From Cellvibrio sp. (lineage in GTDB: Bacteria > Pseudomonadota > Gammaproteobacteria > Pseudomonadales > Cellvibrionaceae): a DNA stretch of 64,000 bases. The DNA is taken from positions 972,248 through 1,036,247 of the forward strand of contig JADJRD010000014.1 of NCBI GenBank assembly GCA_016712405.1, in the 5' to 3' direction. The position numbers and the translations under genes are program-made. Shown piece after piece: positions 9,311-19,056 of this stretch; position 1 is the stretch's first letter, and each line of letters opens with the position of its first letter. The notes below the pieces were generated by a model, which was given only the letters and a program-made list of their open reading frames with translations, had not been told where the DNA came from and ran no database searches.

Positions 9311-9581
9311 GTGGGACCTCGGTGGAAGAATCAGTTGTTGTTATAAGGCACTGTTTTAGCAAGAAGTTTTAAGTTTACTGCATCTTAATCATCAGACAAT
9401 TGGTGCAAATGATTGATTTTGGCTTCAATGTACGGCGGCTAGCCTACCATCAAAAATAACTGTTTTTAAAGGAAAAAATTGCAAATTTACGATAATCTAG
9501 GATCAATTTGTTGATTGACAAGTTTATAATTCGATGAATTAATTGTATGACAATAAGTACTTCCCGATAAAGAGCCAGATT
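9311..9581. promoter_or_regulatory. Divergent ytfQ / araB control region
   Basis: This 271-bp AT-rich gap separates the importer operon (minus) from araBDA (plus). On the araB side there is TATAAT at 9525-9530 as a likely -10, with no strong -35 at 17 bp. A TTGACA at 9515-9520 is too close to pair with it. Two inverted repeats with TTGT/ACAA half-sites lie around it (9508-9521 and 9542-9554), suggesting repressor control. No catabolite-activator site is obvious by eye. Confidence 0.55.
9542..9554. promoter_or_regulatory. Candidate operator upstream of araB
   Basis: ATTGTATGACAAT is a perfect 5-bp-arm palindrome with a 3-nt centre. It lies just downstream of the TATAAT at 9525-9530, that is across the expected start of transcription and before the RBS. 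TTGT-N-ACAA sites are typical of GntR/FCD repressors, and one is encoded at 26471-27181. The link is inference. Confidence 0.45.
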
Positions 9582-11261
9582 ATGTCTTCTTATGTTTTAG
9601 GTTTGGATTATGGTACGGATTCTGTTCGTGCCTTGTTGGTCGATGCCCTGACGGGTAAAGAGGTGGCTTCCCAAGTGGTTTATTACCCACGTTGGAAAAA
9701 AGGATTGTTTTGTAATCCTGCCAAAGACCAGTTCCGTCAGCACCCTTTGGATTATCTCGAAAGCCTTGAACAAGCCGTTCAAGGATGGTGGAAACAGTTA
9801 CCGCAAGCTGCCAGTCAAGTTAAAGTCATCAGTTTTGATACTACAGGTTCAACCCCCATTGCTGTGGATGCAGAAGGTGTTGCACTCTCATTGAAGCCGG
9901 AATTTGCAGAAAATCCTAATGCCATGTTTGTGTTGTGGAAAGATCACACCTCAGTCAAAGAAGCGCAGGAAATTACAGCAGCGGCTAATCAATCATCTGA
10001 AAATTATTTGAAATACGAAGGCGGAATTTATTCGTCTGAATGGTATTGGGCAAAAGCTTTGCATGTGATGCGTGAAGATAATTCGGTTGCCAAAGCGACT
10101 CATCTTTGGGTTGAGCATTGCGATTGGATGAGTGCTGTATTAACCGGTACGACTCATCCTTCAAAATTACGAATGGGGCGTTGTGCGACTGGCCATAAAT
10201 TAATGTGGCATAAAACTTGGGATGGTTATCCACCGAATGCATTTTTTGTTTCAATCGATCCTTTATTAAACGGTTTACGCGATCGTTTACCTGCGGATAC
10301 TTTTACGTCAGATCAAGTCTGCGGTTATCTCACCGCTGAATGGGCAAAAAAATTAGGTTTGCCTGAATCAACTCCCGTCAGTTTTAGTGCTTTCGATTGT
10401 CATATGGGTGCAGTTGCAGCCAATGTAAAACCGGGTGTGTTGACAAAAATTATGGGCACCTCCACTTGCGATATTACTGTCGCTTCTTATGCTGATGTAG
10501 GCAATAAATCCATTCGCGGAATTTGCGGGCAAGTGGATGGATCTGTCACACCTGGATTGGTGGGATTGGAAGCAGGGCAGTCAGCATTTGGTGATCTTTA
10601 CGCTTGGTTTCGTAATTTAATTAATTGGCCGCTTGCTAATTTATTAAATGACTCGTCATTAATTGATGATGCAACCAAACAAAAGCTTGCAGAAGAAATT
10701 GAAAATAAAACATTAATTGCACTGAGTGAAGCTGCCAGCCAATTACAAATTGGCGAAGCAGGAATTACTGCACTGGATTGGGTCAATGGCCGACGTACAC
10801 CGGATGCAGATCAAACAGTGGCTATGGCAATTACCGGATTAAAAATGGGTAGTCAGGCGCCGCAAATTTTTCGCGGTTTAGTCGAAGCTACAGCTTATGG
10901 TGCACGCGCCATTATCGAACGTTTTAAAGAAGAAGGCGTTGCAGTGAATTCTGTGGTTGCTATTGGTGGCATCTCCAAAAAATCGGATTTTGTGATGCAA
11001 ACCTGTGCCGATGTTTGGAATTGTCCAATCGAGGTTTTGGAAAGCGAACAAAGTTGTGCATCAGGCGCGGCGATTTTTGCTGCAGGTGCGTGCGGTGTTT
11101 ATCCAAACGTAGAAGCAGCGCAAAAAGTGATGGCGTCCAGTGTTTGTAAAATTTATCAGCCCAATGCAAAAGCCGCCGCTGCTTACGAAAAACTTTATCA
11201 GCAATATCGCATGCTGGGTGAATTTGTGAATGCAAACAAATCAAGTCACGGAGCGCTGTAA
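9582..11261 (+). CDS. araB: Ribulokinase
   Basis: A 559-residue FGGY-family kinase that phosphorylates L-ribulose to L-ribulose-5-phosphate in the cytoplasm. N-terminal YVLGLDYGTDSVRALLVD is the phosphate-binding motif of the actin-like ATPase fold. DCHMGAVAANVKPG and the C-terminal GGISKKSDFVMQTCADV (adenosine motif region) follow. The start is set at the ATG at 9582, preceded by AAAGAG; an upstream in-frame TTG at 9543 lies within the putative operator and lacks an RBS. The stop overlaps the araD start (TAATG), so the two are translationally coupled. Its length fits E. coli AraB (566). Confidence 0.96.
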   Translation: MSSYVLGLDYGTDSVRALLVDALTGKEVASQVVYYPRWKKGLFCNPAKDQFRQHPLDYLESLEQAVQGWWKQLPQAASQVKVISFDTTGSTPIAVDAEGVALSLKPEFAENPNAMFVLWKDHTSVKEAQEITAAANQSSENYLKYEGGIYSSEWYWAKALHVMREDNSVAKATHLWVEHCDWMSAVLTGTTHPSKLRMGRCATGHKLMWHKTWDGYPPNAFFVSIDPLLNGLRDRLPADTFTSDQVCGYLTAEWAKKLGLPESTPVSFSAFDCHMGAVAANVKPGVLTKIMGTSTCDITVASYADVGNKSIRGICGQVDGSVTPGLVGLEAGQSAFGDLYAWFRNLINWPLANLLNDSSLIDDATKQKLAEEIENKTLIALSEAASQLQIGEAGITALDWVNGRRTPDADQTVAMAITGLKMGSQAPQIFRGLVEATAYGARAIIERFKEEGVAVNSVVAIGGISKKSDFVMQTCADVWNCPIEVLESEQSCASGAAIFAAGACGVYPNVEAAQKVMASSVCKIYQPNAKAAAAYEKLYQQYRMLGEFVNANKSSHGAL

Positions 11262-11953
11262 TGAGTTATCTCGAATTAAAGCGCGAAGTTTATGAAGCCA
11301 ATATGGAATTGCAGCGAAAAAATCTGGTGGTTTACACTTGGGGAAATGTTTCACAAATTGATCGCGCAAAAGGTGTCATTGCAATCAAGCCCAGTGGTGT
11401 TGCTTACGAAAAAATGTCACCGGATGACATAGTGATTGTAGATTTAAACAATCAAATTGTTGAAGGCAAGTTGCGTCCTTCGTCGGATACTAAAACCCAT
11501 ACACATTTGTATCGTCATTTTGACAAAATTGGTGGCGTAACTCATACCCACTCCACTTATGCAACTGCCTGGGCGCAAACACAACAAGCAATTCCCTGTT
11601 TTGGAACGACTCATGCCGATTACGCTTATGGCGAGATTCCTTGCACGGCGGTAATGACAGATGAACAAGTTGAGCGAGATTACGAAGAAGAAACGGGTGT
11701 GCAAATCACCGATTGTTTTGCGCAGCGTAATCCAAGTGAAGTGCCAATGGTGATTGTTGCCGGGCATGCGCCTTTTACTTGGGGGAAAAATGCAGCTGAT
11801 GCGGTTTATCACGCAGTAATTTTGGAAGAAATAGCGCGCATGGCTTATCTCACCAAAACATTGCAACCCAACACGCCACCATTAAAACAAACCTTGGTGG
11901 ATAAACATTATTTACGTAAGCATGGCAAAAATGCCTATTACGGTCAGAAATAA
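11261..11953 (+). CDS. araD: L-ribulose-5-phosphate 4-epimerase
   Basis: A 230-residue class II aldolase/epimerase that converts L-ribulose-5-phosphate to D-xylulose-5-phosphate, entering the pentose phosphate pathway. Visible family marks: NLVVYTWGNVSQID near the N-terminus, IKPSGVAYEKM, and the Zn-binding HTHSTYATAWAQ with a further His in IVAGHAPFTWGK. The length matches E. coli AraD (231). The start overlaps the araB stop by 1 nt. A GC-rich hairpin follows in the gap before araA. Confidence 0.96.
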   Translation: MSYLELKREVYEANMELQRKNLVVYTWGNVSQIDRAKGVIAIKPSGVAYEKMSPDDIVIVDLNNQIVEGKLRPSSDTKTHTHLYRHFDKIGGVTHTHSTYATAWAQTQQAIPCFGTTHADYAYGEIPCTAVMTDEQVERDYEEETGVQITDCFAQRNPSEVPMVIVAGHAPFTWGKNAADAVYHAVILEEIARMAYLTKTLQPNTPPLKQTLVDKHYLRKHGKNAYYGQK

Positions 11954-11979
11954 TTTGTTTGAAATGACATAGAAGTAGG

Positions 11980-11995
11980 GCGGGTCAAGACCCGC
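11980..11995. repeat. Short REP-like hairpin between araD and araA
   Basis: GCGGGTC-AA-GACCCGC, a 7-bp perfect stem preceded by GTAGG, in the 103-bp araD-araA gap. It has no T-tract, so it is more likely an extragenic palindrome or mRNA-stability hairpin than a terminator. Confidence 0.5.
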
Positions 11996-12056
11996 GTGTG
12001 CGAAGTGAAATTTAAGTGAATAATCGTTAATTAAAATATTTATTGAGGAAACCCAA

Positions 12057-13559
12057 ATGAAAGTGTACGGCGATAAAGAAGTTTGGTTGGTGACAGGTTC
12101 ACAACATTTGTATGGCCCTGGCGTACTTAACCAAGTCGCAGAAAATAGTCAGCTAATTGCTGCTGGATTAACTGCTTCAAATAACCTGTCAATCAAAATT
12201 GTTGCGCAAGATACGGTAAAAACACCCTCTGAAATTTTGGCCGTTTGTCAGGCAGCCAACAGCAACCCCAATTGTGTTGGATTAATTTTGTGGATGCACA
12301 CCTTCTCGCCAGCGAAAATGTGGATCAGCGGATTACGCGTATTAAATAAACCTTATATGCATTTGCATACGCAATTTAATGCGGCTTTGCCTTTTGCTGA
12401 AATCAACATGCACTTTATGAATTTGAACCAAAGTGCACACGGCGACAGAGAGTTCGGTCATATTAGCACTCGTCTTCGTCATGATCGGAAAATCATTGTT
12501 GGGCATTGGGCAACTGATTCAGTGCAAAAACAAATTGATAGCTGGTGTCGTGTTGCTATGGGTTGGTATGAAAGCCAAAATTTGAAAGTAGCACGCTTCG
12601 GCGACAACATGCGTCAAGTATCGGTAACGGATGGCGATAAAGTCTCAGCACAAATCCAGTTTGGTTTTGAAGTTCATGCTTATGGTTTGGGTGATCTACA
12701 AGAAGTTGTTGATGCGGTCACCGAAGAACAAGTTGCTGCACAAATTGAAATTTACAAAAAAGAATATGATGTTGCCCCAATAGTATTAAGCGATGCGCAT
12801 CAATTCCAAATGTTAAAAAATGAAGCCCGTCTTGAATTGGGTATGTATAAATTTTTAACAGAAGGTGGCTTCGGTGCTTTCACAAACTGTTTTGAAAATT
12901 TGACTGGCTTAACCAACTTACCCGGTTTGGCAACACAGCGATTAATGCAATTGGGCATTGGTTATGGCGGTGAAGGTGATTGGAAAACGGCTGCAATGGT
13001 TCGTATTGCCAAAGTCATGTCCAAAGGCCGTGCAGGTGGTTCATCTTTTATGGAAGATTACACTTATCACTTTGGTGCAGTGGATCAAGTATTGGGTGCG
13101 CACATGTTGGAAGTCTGCCCATCCATTGCTGCAGCGAAACCCAAACTCGAAGTGCATTTGCATACTATAGGCTGTCGCAATGATATCGCTCGTTTAATTT
13201 TCACTGGTAAAGCGGGCCCAGCGCTTTGTATTTCATTAATTGATATTGGAAATCGCTTCCGCATGATTGTGAATGAAGTGGATACTGTCACTCCTCCACA
13301 AGAATTACCGAATTTGCCTGTTGCAAAAGCTTTATGGGAACCACGTCCTAATTTGGAAGTGGCCGCGGCGGCTTGGATTCATGCGGGTGGTGCACATCAC
13401 AGTGCCTATACACAAGGCGTTACTGCAGATGAAATTGTTGATTTTGCAGAAATGGCCGGTATTGAAACTTTGGTGATTGGCGAAGATACAAGTGTTCGTA
13501 ATTTTAAAACAGAATTGCGACATAACGCTGCCTATTACCATCTTAAAGACGGCGTATAA
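12057..13559 (+). CDS. araA: L-arabinose isomerase
   Basis: A 500-residue enzyme, the same length as E. coli AraA, that isomerises L-arabinose to L-ribulose (Mn-dependent, cytoplasmic). N-terminal KEVWLVTGSQHLYG is diagnostic. The metal/catalytic glutamates fall at the expected places: Glu306 in GYGGEGDWK and Glu333 in FMEDYTYHF. A conserved His lies in the C-terminal GGAHHSAYT. The start has a strong RBS (TTGAGGAAA). It is the third gene of the araBDA set, followed by a good terminator at 13594-13623. Confidence 0.97.
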   Translation: MKVYGDKEVWLVTGSQHLYGPGVLNQVAENSQLIAAGLTASNNLSIKIVAQDTVKTPSEILAVCQAANSNPNCVGLILWMHTFSPAKMWISGLRVLNKPYMHLHTQFNAALPFAEINMHFMNLNQSAHGDREFGHISTRLRHDRKIIVGHWATDSVQKQIDSWCRVAMGWYESQNLKVARFGDNMRQVSVTDGDKVSAQIQFGFEVHAYGLGDLQEVVDAVTEEQVAAQIEIYKKEYDVAPIVLSDAHQFQMLKNEARLELGMYKFLTEGGFGAFTNCFENLTGLTNLPGLATQRLMQLGIGYGGEGDWKTAAMVRIAKVMSKGRAGGSSFMEDYTYHFGAVDQVLGAHMLEVCPSIAAAKPKLEVHLHTIGCRNDIARLIFTGKAGPALCISLIDIGNRFRMIVNEVDTVTPPQELPNLPVAKALWEPRPNLEVAAAAWIHAGGAHHSAYTQGVTADEIVDFAEMAGIETLVIGEDTSVRNFKTELRHNAAYYHLKDGV

Positions 13560-13593
13560 GTCCTATCCTTGAAAAGAGTTGTGCCAACATCGT

Positions 13594-13623
13594 CATCACA
13601 GGGAGTGTGATGTTTTTTTTGTT
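13594..13623 (+). terminator. Rho-independent terminator after araA
   Basis: Stem CATCACA / TGTGATG with a GGGAG loop followed directly by T8-G-T. It lies 35 bp after the araA stop and separates araBDA from the symporter operon. Confidence 0.85.
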
Positions 13624-13671
13624 CTTTTTTATTACTACCGTTACTCACAATAATAATGACAGGTGATTCCT

Positions 13672-15303
13672 ATGATTCATTTTACTTCATTGGATTGGTA
13701 CGTACTTCTGGGATTTATGTTGTTGCTCGTTGGTGTCGTCATAGCTTCCTTGCGTGGAAAAGAAAAAGATTCTGCCGATTATTTTCTAGCGGGTCGTAAC
13801 GCTGGTTGGTTGGTGATTGGATCTTCTATTTTTGCCTCCAACATTGGCTCTGAACATTTGGTGGGATTATCGGGTGCCGGATTTCAATCGGGCATGGCGA
13901 TGGCGCATTGGGAATTGCAAGCTTGGATCATTTTATTATTGGGATGGATTTTTGTTCCTTTTTATTGGAGCAGCAAAGTCTACACCATGCCGGAATATCT
14001 TGAGCGTCGTTACTCATCCAGCTCGCGCACTTTTTTATCTTTTATTTCGCTAGTCAGTTATGTATTAACCAAAGTATCGGTGACAGTTTATGCCGGTGGT
14101 GTTGTGCTTAAAACTGTGCTGGGTATCGACAGTATTTGGGGAATAGATTTTTTCTGGATTGCTGCCATAGGTTTGGTTGTTGTCACGGGCATTTACACAG
14201 TCCTGGGCGGCATGAAAGCTATTATGTGGACATCGGTGTTACAAACACCGGTATTAATTATTGGTTCACTTGTGATATTAGTTGTGGGTTTGGACAAAGT
14301 CGGTGGCTTTGCCGAGTTACAACGAATCAACGGCGAAAATATGCATTTGATTCGCCCTATGTCTGACCCCAGCTTTCCCTGGCCCGGCGTTATTTTTGGT
14401 TCTTTTATTATCGGCTTTTGGTATTGGTGTACAGATCAATACATAGTGCAACGTGTACTCTCCGCCAAAGGTATTCAAGCAGCAAGACGCGGAACTATTT
14501 TTGCCGGTTATCTAAAAATGCTGCCGGTATTTATCTTTTTATTCCCCGGTATGATCGCCTTCGCTTTACATGCGCAAGGCAAAATTCAAATCGATTCTGC
14601 CGATCAGGCCTTTGCTGTTTTAGTTTCCGAACTTTTGCCTTCCGGGGTCAAAGGCATAGTGATCGCCGGTTTGTTAGCAGCATTGATGAGTTCATTGGCA
14701 TCACTCTTTAATTCTTCCGCAACACTTTTCACTATAGATTTTTATAAAAAATTTAATCCCTCTGCCAGCGAAGAAAAATTATTAAGCATTGGTCGTAAAG
14801 CGACTATCACAGTTGTGGTGTTGGGTGTGGTGTGGATTCCGATCATGCAACTGGTGTCGGATGTTCTCTATGAATATTTGCAATTGGTGCAAGCACTGAT
14901 CGCACCGGGAATCGCAGTAGTGTTTTTGCTGGGGGTATTTTCCAAGCGCATCACTGCCACCGCTGCTATGACAGGTTTGGTTGTGGGTTTTGTATTGGGT
15001 ATGTTGCGTTTGCTGTTAATGATTTTTGAAAAACACTTGCCTACCGAAGGTGTTTTAAATCAATTGGTGCATATGAATTGGTTATATTACTGCACTTATT
15101 TATTTTTAATCATTTTAGTCTTGGTGGTTGCAGTAAGCCTGTTTACCAAACCACCAACTGACGAACAAATAAAAGGCCTTACCTATCATTCCATTACAGC
15201 TGAACAACGAATGGAAATAAAAGCCAGCATAGACAAGTGGGACATAATTAACAAAGTGATTTTAATAGGCATGACATCAGCGACTTATACGGTGTTTTGG
15301 TAA
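13672..15303 (+). CDS. Sodium/solute (SSS) family sugar symporter
   Basis: About 543 residues with about 13-14 hydrophobic membrane segments. The SSS/SGLT marks are DYFLAGRNAGWLVIGSSIFASNIGSEHLVGLSGAG near the N-terminus (residues about 33-70; the bundle region with the Na+ site) and YWCTDQYIVQRVLSAKG midway. Members import glucose, galactose or arabinose with Na+ across the inner membrane. I start at the ATG at 13672, because AGGTGA sits 5 nt upstream; the in-frame GTG at 13663 is part of that RBS. It is the first gene of a plus-strand set of esterases and glycosidases, so arabinose, galactose or an oligosaccharide is a reasonable substrate (inference). Confidence 0.93.
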   Translation: MIHFTSLDWYVLLGFMLLLVGVVIASLRGKEKDSADYFLAGRNAGWLVIGSSIFASNIGSEHLVGLSGAGFQSGMAMAHWELQAWIILLLGWIFVPFYWSSKVYTMPEYLERRYSSSSRTFLSFISLVSYVLTKVSVTVYAGGVVLKTVLGIDSIWGIDFFWIAAIGLVVVTGIYTVLGGMKAIMWTSVLQTPVLIIGSLVILVVGLDKVGGFAELQRINGENMHLIRPMSDPSFPWPGVIFGSFIIGFWYWCTDQYIVQRVLSAKGIQAARRGTIFAGYLKMLPVFIFLFPGMIAFALHAQGKIQIDSADQAFAVLVSELLPSGVKGIVIAGLLAALMSSLASLFNSSATLFTIDFYKKFNPSASEEKLLSIGRKATITVVVLGVVWIPIMQLVSDVLYEYLQLVQALIAPGIAVVFLLGVFSKRITATAAMTGLVVGFVLGMLRLLLMIFEKHLPTEGVLNQLVHMNWLYYCTYLFLIILVLVVAVSLFTKPPTDEQIKGLTYHSITAEQRMEIKASIDKWDIINKVILIGMTSATYTVFW

Positions 15304-15356
15304 TAATTTTCTACAGAATTCTAAAAAATACATTAGGTCAATACGAGGAATAAACA

Positions 15357-16373
15357 ATGCGGAAACTATGGCTTATCAGTTGTTTGATGGGATTGCTCAG
15401 TACATCAGCGTTTGCAGACCACAAAATAAAACACTACAAAGATATAGTCTTCGCCAGCCCCAAAGGTTTTGATTTAACGCTGGATATTGCTGTCCCCGAA
15501 ACTGAAACCAAAAATAAACCCGTGTTGGTTATTTTTCACGGCGGTGGTTTTTTATTGAATAACAAATCCATCATGACTGATTTTGCCGATGCCATTGCGT
15601 CACGTACTGATATTATTACGGTTAATGCCAATTATCGTTTGTTGTCTGATTTGAATAACACCACCACTATTAATGAATCCATAGAAGATGCTATGGGCGC
15701 AGTGCTTTGGGTTAAAGACAATATCAAACAATATTCAGGCGATCCTGAAAAACTAGCGATTACTGGCGACAGTGCCGGCGGCCATTTAACTGGAATGATT
15801 TTGCATGCCGGTCGCAATTTGGATGGCGATGGTTTTAATAAAAAACCTTTGGGTTTCAAACCGGTTTATTTACCCAAGGGTATGACGGCGGAACAAGTTG
15901 CTGCAAAAGACGGTTTGAAAGTGCAAGCGGCGTTGTTGAGTTACACAGGTTATAACTTAATTGAGCGCGCCAAAAATAATTACGAAACAGCAAGCAACCC
16001 CGCTTGGGGTTGGGCCAAAGCCAAGCCGCGTGGTTTATTCGGCGACAAAATTAATCATGTTGATAACCCTGAATATTATTTAGCTGCATCGTCTGACCAA
16101 TACCCGGTTAAAGTCAGCGACTATCAATTACCGCCCCAATTCATTCATGTCGGCGAACTCGACAAAATTGCGACAGTTGCGCGCACCCAAATCTACATAG
16201 ATCAATTAAAAGCATTAGGCCAAACCGATGTTGAATTTGTCGTCTATGCTGGTAAGGGTCACGGGTTTTTGGATTCAGGTTGTAATGACTATAACAAAGG
16301 TTGCTTTAAGGAAGTATCGGAACCCACAGTTACCGATATGATCAAGTTCCTGAACAAAGTATTTTCACTTTAA
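15357..16373 (+). CDS. Exported alpha/beta hydrolase (HSL/BD-FAE-like esterase)
   Basis: A 338-residue protein with a Sec signal peptide (MRKLWLISCLMGLLSTSAFA-DH). Oxyanion-hole motif HGGG (IFHGGGFLL, about residues 61-69) and nucleophile motif GDSAGGH (Ser about 142) place it in the hormone-sensitive-lipase type of alpha/beta hydrolases. GKGHGFLDSG supplies the catalytic His, and an Asp precedes it in HVGELDKIATVA. Such enzymes remove acetyl or feruloyl groups from hemicellulose. The RBS is CGAGGAA. It sits 53 bp after the symporter and 24 bp before the GH3 gene, so probably in one operon. The exact ester substrate cannot be read from sequence. Confidence 0.88.
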   Translation: MRKLWLISCLMGLLSTSAFADHKIKHYKDIVFASPKGFDLTLDIAVPETETKNKPVLVIFHGGGFLLNNKSIMTDFADAIASRTDIITVNANYRLLSDLNNTTTINESIEDAMGAVLWVKDNIKQYSGDPEKLAITGDSAGGHLTGMILHAGRNLDGDGFNKKPLGFKPVYLPKGMTAEQVAAKDGLKVQAALLSYTGYNLIERAKNNYETASNPAWGWAKAKPRGLFGDKINHVDNPEYYLAASSDQYPVKVSDYQLPPQFIHVGELDKIATVARTQIYIDQLKALGQTDVEFVVYAGKGHGFLDSGCNDYNKGCFKEVSEPTVTDMIKFLNKVFSL

Positions 16374-16397
16374 TTTGCCAATTAAACGGATTCTTTT

Positions 16398-19034
16398 ATG
16401 AAAAAAACACTATTCACATCAGCAATAGCTAAGAGATCACTTCTTGGGATTTTATTGACTTCGATAGTAGGTTTTGCCCAAGCCCAGCAACCTGCCTATC
16501 AAAATACCCAATTGAGTTTTGAAGATCGCGCCAAAGACTTGGTTAGCCGCATGACCAACGAAGAAAAAATTCCACAATTGATTAACGACGCGCCCGCTAT
16601 TCCACGTTTGGGTGTACGTGAATACAACTGGTGGAACGAAGGTTTGCATGGTGTAGCTGCTTTGGGTGAGGCTACAGTATTTCCGCAAGCAGTGGGCATG
16701 GCCGCCAGTTGGAATGATCAATTAATGTTTAACGTGGCGGATGTGATCAGCACAGAATTTCGTGCAAAACATTTTGCTAATCAACAACGTTTTGGTGGAT
16801 CAGATTGGTTTGCGGGTTTAACTGTGTGGTCACCCAACATTAATATTTTCCGCGATCCCCGTTGGGGGCGTGGGCAAGAAACTTATGGTGAAGATCCTCA
16901 TTTAACATCACGTTTGGGCGTGGCTTTTGTAAAAGGTTTACAAGGTAATGATCCAAAATTTTTAAAAGTTGTGGCGACTCCCAAACACTACGCCGTACAC
17001 AGTGGGCCAGAAGCGACTCGTCATAAGGATAACTACAATCCGAGTGTAAAAGATTTGGAAGAAACTTATCTGCCTGCGTTTTATGCCACTATTACCGAAG
17101 GTAAAGCGCAATCCATTATGTGTGCTTACAATGCCATTGACGGTGCGCCTGCTTGCGCGAGTAATTTTTTATTAAAAGAAAAATTGCGCGATCAATGGGG
17201 CTTTAAGGGTTTTGTGGTGTCGGATTGCGGCGCAGTGTTTGATGTCTATGACAAAGATAATCATGCCTTTACCAAAATCCCAGAAGAGGCCACCAAAGCT
17301 GTATTCGAAGCGGGAATGGACAACATCTGTGGTGATGCCAAAGAGGCCGATCATATTCGCAGTGCACTTGATAAAGGTCTGATTACAGAAGCATTAATTG
17401 ATCAATCATTAATTCGTTTATTCACCGCGCGTATGCAATTGGGTCAGTTTGATCCACGCACAAAAGTGTTTCCAAAAATTACCAGTCGGGATAACGACAC
17501 AGATGCACATAGTCAATTGGCGCGTCGCATGGCGGAAGAATCCATAGTCTTGTTGAAAAATAAAAATGACTTTTTGCCTTTGTCTGCTGATATAAAAAAT
17601 ATCGCTGTAATTGGGCCTACTGCAGACAGTTTGCCCGCATTGGTCGGCAACTATAACGGTACGCCGTCAAAACCTGTTACGCCATTAAAAGGCATGCGTG
17701 CACGGTTTGGTGAAAATGCGATTCACTATGCGCAAGGCACAGGCTTGATTGATCCTGTACAAAATCTGCTGCCGGATAATGTCTTGTGTGTTGATAAAAA
17801 ATGTCGTCAATCCGGTTTGACCGCAGAATATTTTGTCGACAACAGTTACAGCGGAAAACCTTTGCTAAAACGCGTTGATAAAAATGCAAAAGTGGTTTGG
17901 GAGCGTGAAGTTGCCAGCGGTGCAGTGCGTTGGACAGGTTTTATTAAAGCGCCTGAATCCGGCGAATACACTATGCGTTATGTGGCTGATGGTGGTTATC
18001 GCATTTGGATTAATGATCAGGTTGTTATTAATGCATGGAATGTGGATTGGCGTCCGGTAATTGCCAGCGGCAGTGTGAAGATGGAAGCCGGAAAAATTTA
18101 TCCCATAAAAATTGAAGCTTTCCAACGTGGTGAACAAGGCGATGAACATTTGGTGTGGAGTTTGCCATCCAACCCCGGTGCAGATGCAGCCATTGAGATT
18201 GCAAAAAAATCTGATGTCATTGTTTATGTGGGCGGTATTACTGCGCAAGTTGAAGGCGAAGAAATGCCAGTACCCTTGCCCGGTTTTGTGGGTGGTGACC
18301 GCACTGATTTATCTTTACCTCGCGCGCAAACTGAATTGCTAAAGCGTCTTTACGCAACTGGCAAGCCTGTGGTGATTGTTTTAACGAATGGCAGTGCGCT
18401 GGCAGTGAAACAAGAAGATCAAAACGCCACTGCAATACTCGAAGCTTGGTATCCGGGCGGGCAGGGTGGTGAAGCTGTGGCATCGGCGCTGGCAGGTGAT
18501 ATAAGTCCAGCTGGACGATTACCCGTCACTTTCTACAATTCTTTGGATGATCTACCAGCTTTTGGTGATTATTCGATGCAGAATCGTACTTACAAATATT
18601 ATAAAGGTGAGGTGTTATATCCATTTGGTTATGGGCTCTCATACACAAAATTTTCTTATAAAGATGCAAAAGTTTTACCCGCGCAATTTGCATCGGGAAA
18701 ATTAAATTTGTCGGTGGCGGTGACTAACAGCGGAAAAATGGATTCTGATGAAGTCGTGCAGGTTTATTTGTCACGCAAAGATTTAGCCGGTTCACCGATT
18801 CGCAGTTTGATTGGTTTTAAACGCGTGCATATTGCAAAAGGCGCAACACAAAAGGTGAGTTTTGAATTAAGCGAGCGCGATCTGAGCAGCGTTGATGAAA
18901 ACGGCAAGCGCGCTTTGTTTGCAGGTAAAGCAGATCTTTGGATTGGCGGCGGTCAACCCGAACAAAGATCCGGTTTGGTTCCCGCTGCCGGTGTTGCGAC
19001 CAGTGTGACAATTAAAGCGAATAAAGATATTTGA
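16398..19034 (+). CDS. GH3 glycoside hydrolase with PA14 insert (beta-xylosidase / alpha-L-arabinofuranosidase-like)
   Basis: An 878-residue exported enzyme; the signal peptide ends at about residue 32 (FAQAQ). Domain order: GH3 N-terminal barrel (YNWWNEGLHGVA, about 75-85; DPRWGRGQETYGEDP, about 153-167; KHYAVHSGPE; nucleophile Asp276 in VVSDCGAV), GH3 C-terminal sandwich interrupted by a PA14 domain (GLTAEYFVDN to HLVWSLPS, about 473-590), then a fibronectin III-like tail (FGYGLSYTKFSY to the end). GH3-PA14 enzymes of this kind are commonly beta-xylosidases, alpha-L-arabinofuranosidases or beta-glucosidases. The surrounding arabinose genes favour the second, but specificity is inferred. PA14 may bind substrate. 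Confidence 0.93.
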   Translation: MKKTLFTSAIAKRSLLGILLTSIVGFAQAQQPAYQNTQLSFEDRAKDLVSRMTNEEKIPQLINDAPAIPRLGVREYNWWNEGLHGVAALGEATVFPQAVGMAASWNDQLMFNVADVISTEFRAKHFANQQRFGGSDWFAGLTVWSPNINIFRDPRWGRGQETYGEDPHLTSRLGVAFVKGLQGNDPKFLKVVATPKHYAVHSGPEATRHKDNYNPSVKDLEETYLPAFYATITEGKAQSIMCAYNAIDGAPACASNFLLKEKLRDQWGFKGFVVSDCGAVFDVYDKDNHAFTKIPEEATKAVFEAGMDNICGDAKEADHIRSALDKGLITEALIDQSLIRLFTARMQLGQFDPRTKVFPKITSRDNDTDAHSQLARRMAEESIVLLKNKNDFLPLSADIKNIAVIGPTADSLPALVGNYNGTPSKPVTPLKGMRARFGENAIHYAQGTGLIDPVQNLLPDNVLCVDKKCRQSGLTAEYFVDNSYSGKPLLKRVDKNAKVVWEREVASGAVRWTGFIKAPESGEYTMRYVADGGYRIWINDQVVINAWNVDWRPVIASGSVKMEAGKIYPIKIEAFQRGEQGDEHLVWSLPSNPGADAAIEIAKKSDVIVYVGGITAQVEGEEMPVPLPGFVGGDRTDLSLPRAQTELLKRLYATGKPVVIVLTNGSALAVKQEDQNATAILEAWYPGGQGGEAVASALAGDISPAGRLPVTFYNSLDDLPAFGDYSMQNRTYKYYKGEVLYPFGYGLSYTKFSYKDAKVLPAQFASGKLNLSVAVTNSGKMDSDEVVQVYLSRKDLAGSPIRSLIGFKRVHIAKGATQKVSFELSERDLSSVDENGKRALFAGKADLWIGGGQPEQRSGLVPAAGVATSVTIKANKDI

Positions 19035-19056
19035 TTTTGTTTTCAGGAGCAAACTC

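Noticed and set aside
9515..9530. TTGACA plus TATAAT as one promoter upstream of araB
   Set aside because: The two hexamers are only 4 bp apart, so they cannot be a -35/-10 pair; only the TATAAT was kept as a likely -10.
9543..9581. TTG start for araB at 9543
   Set aside because: No RBS, overlaps the palindrome, and the family N-terminus begins at the ATG at 9582.
17865..18248. Minus-strand ORFs opposite the GH3 gene
   Set aside because: They are antisense to a well-supported GH3/PA14 reading frame, without RBS or recognisable domains.
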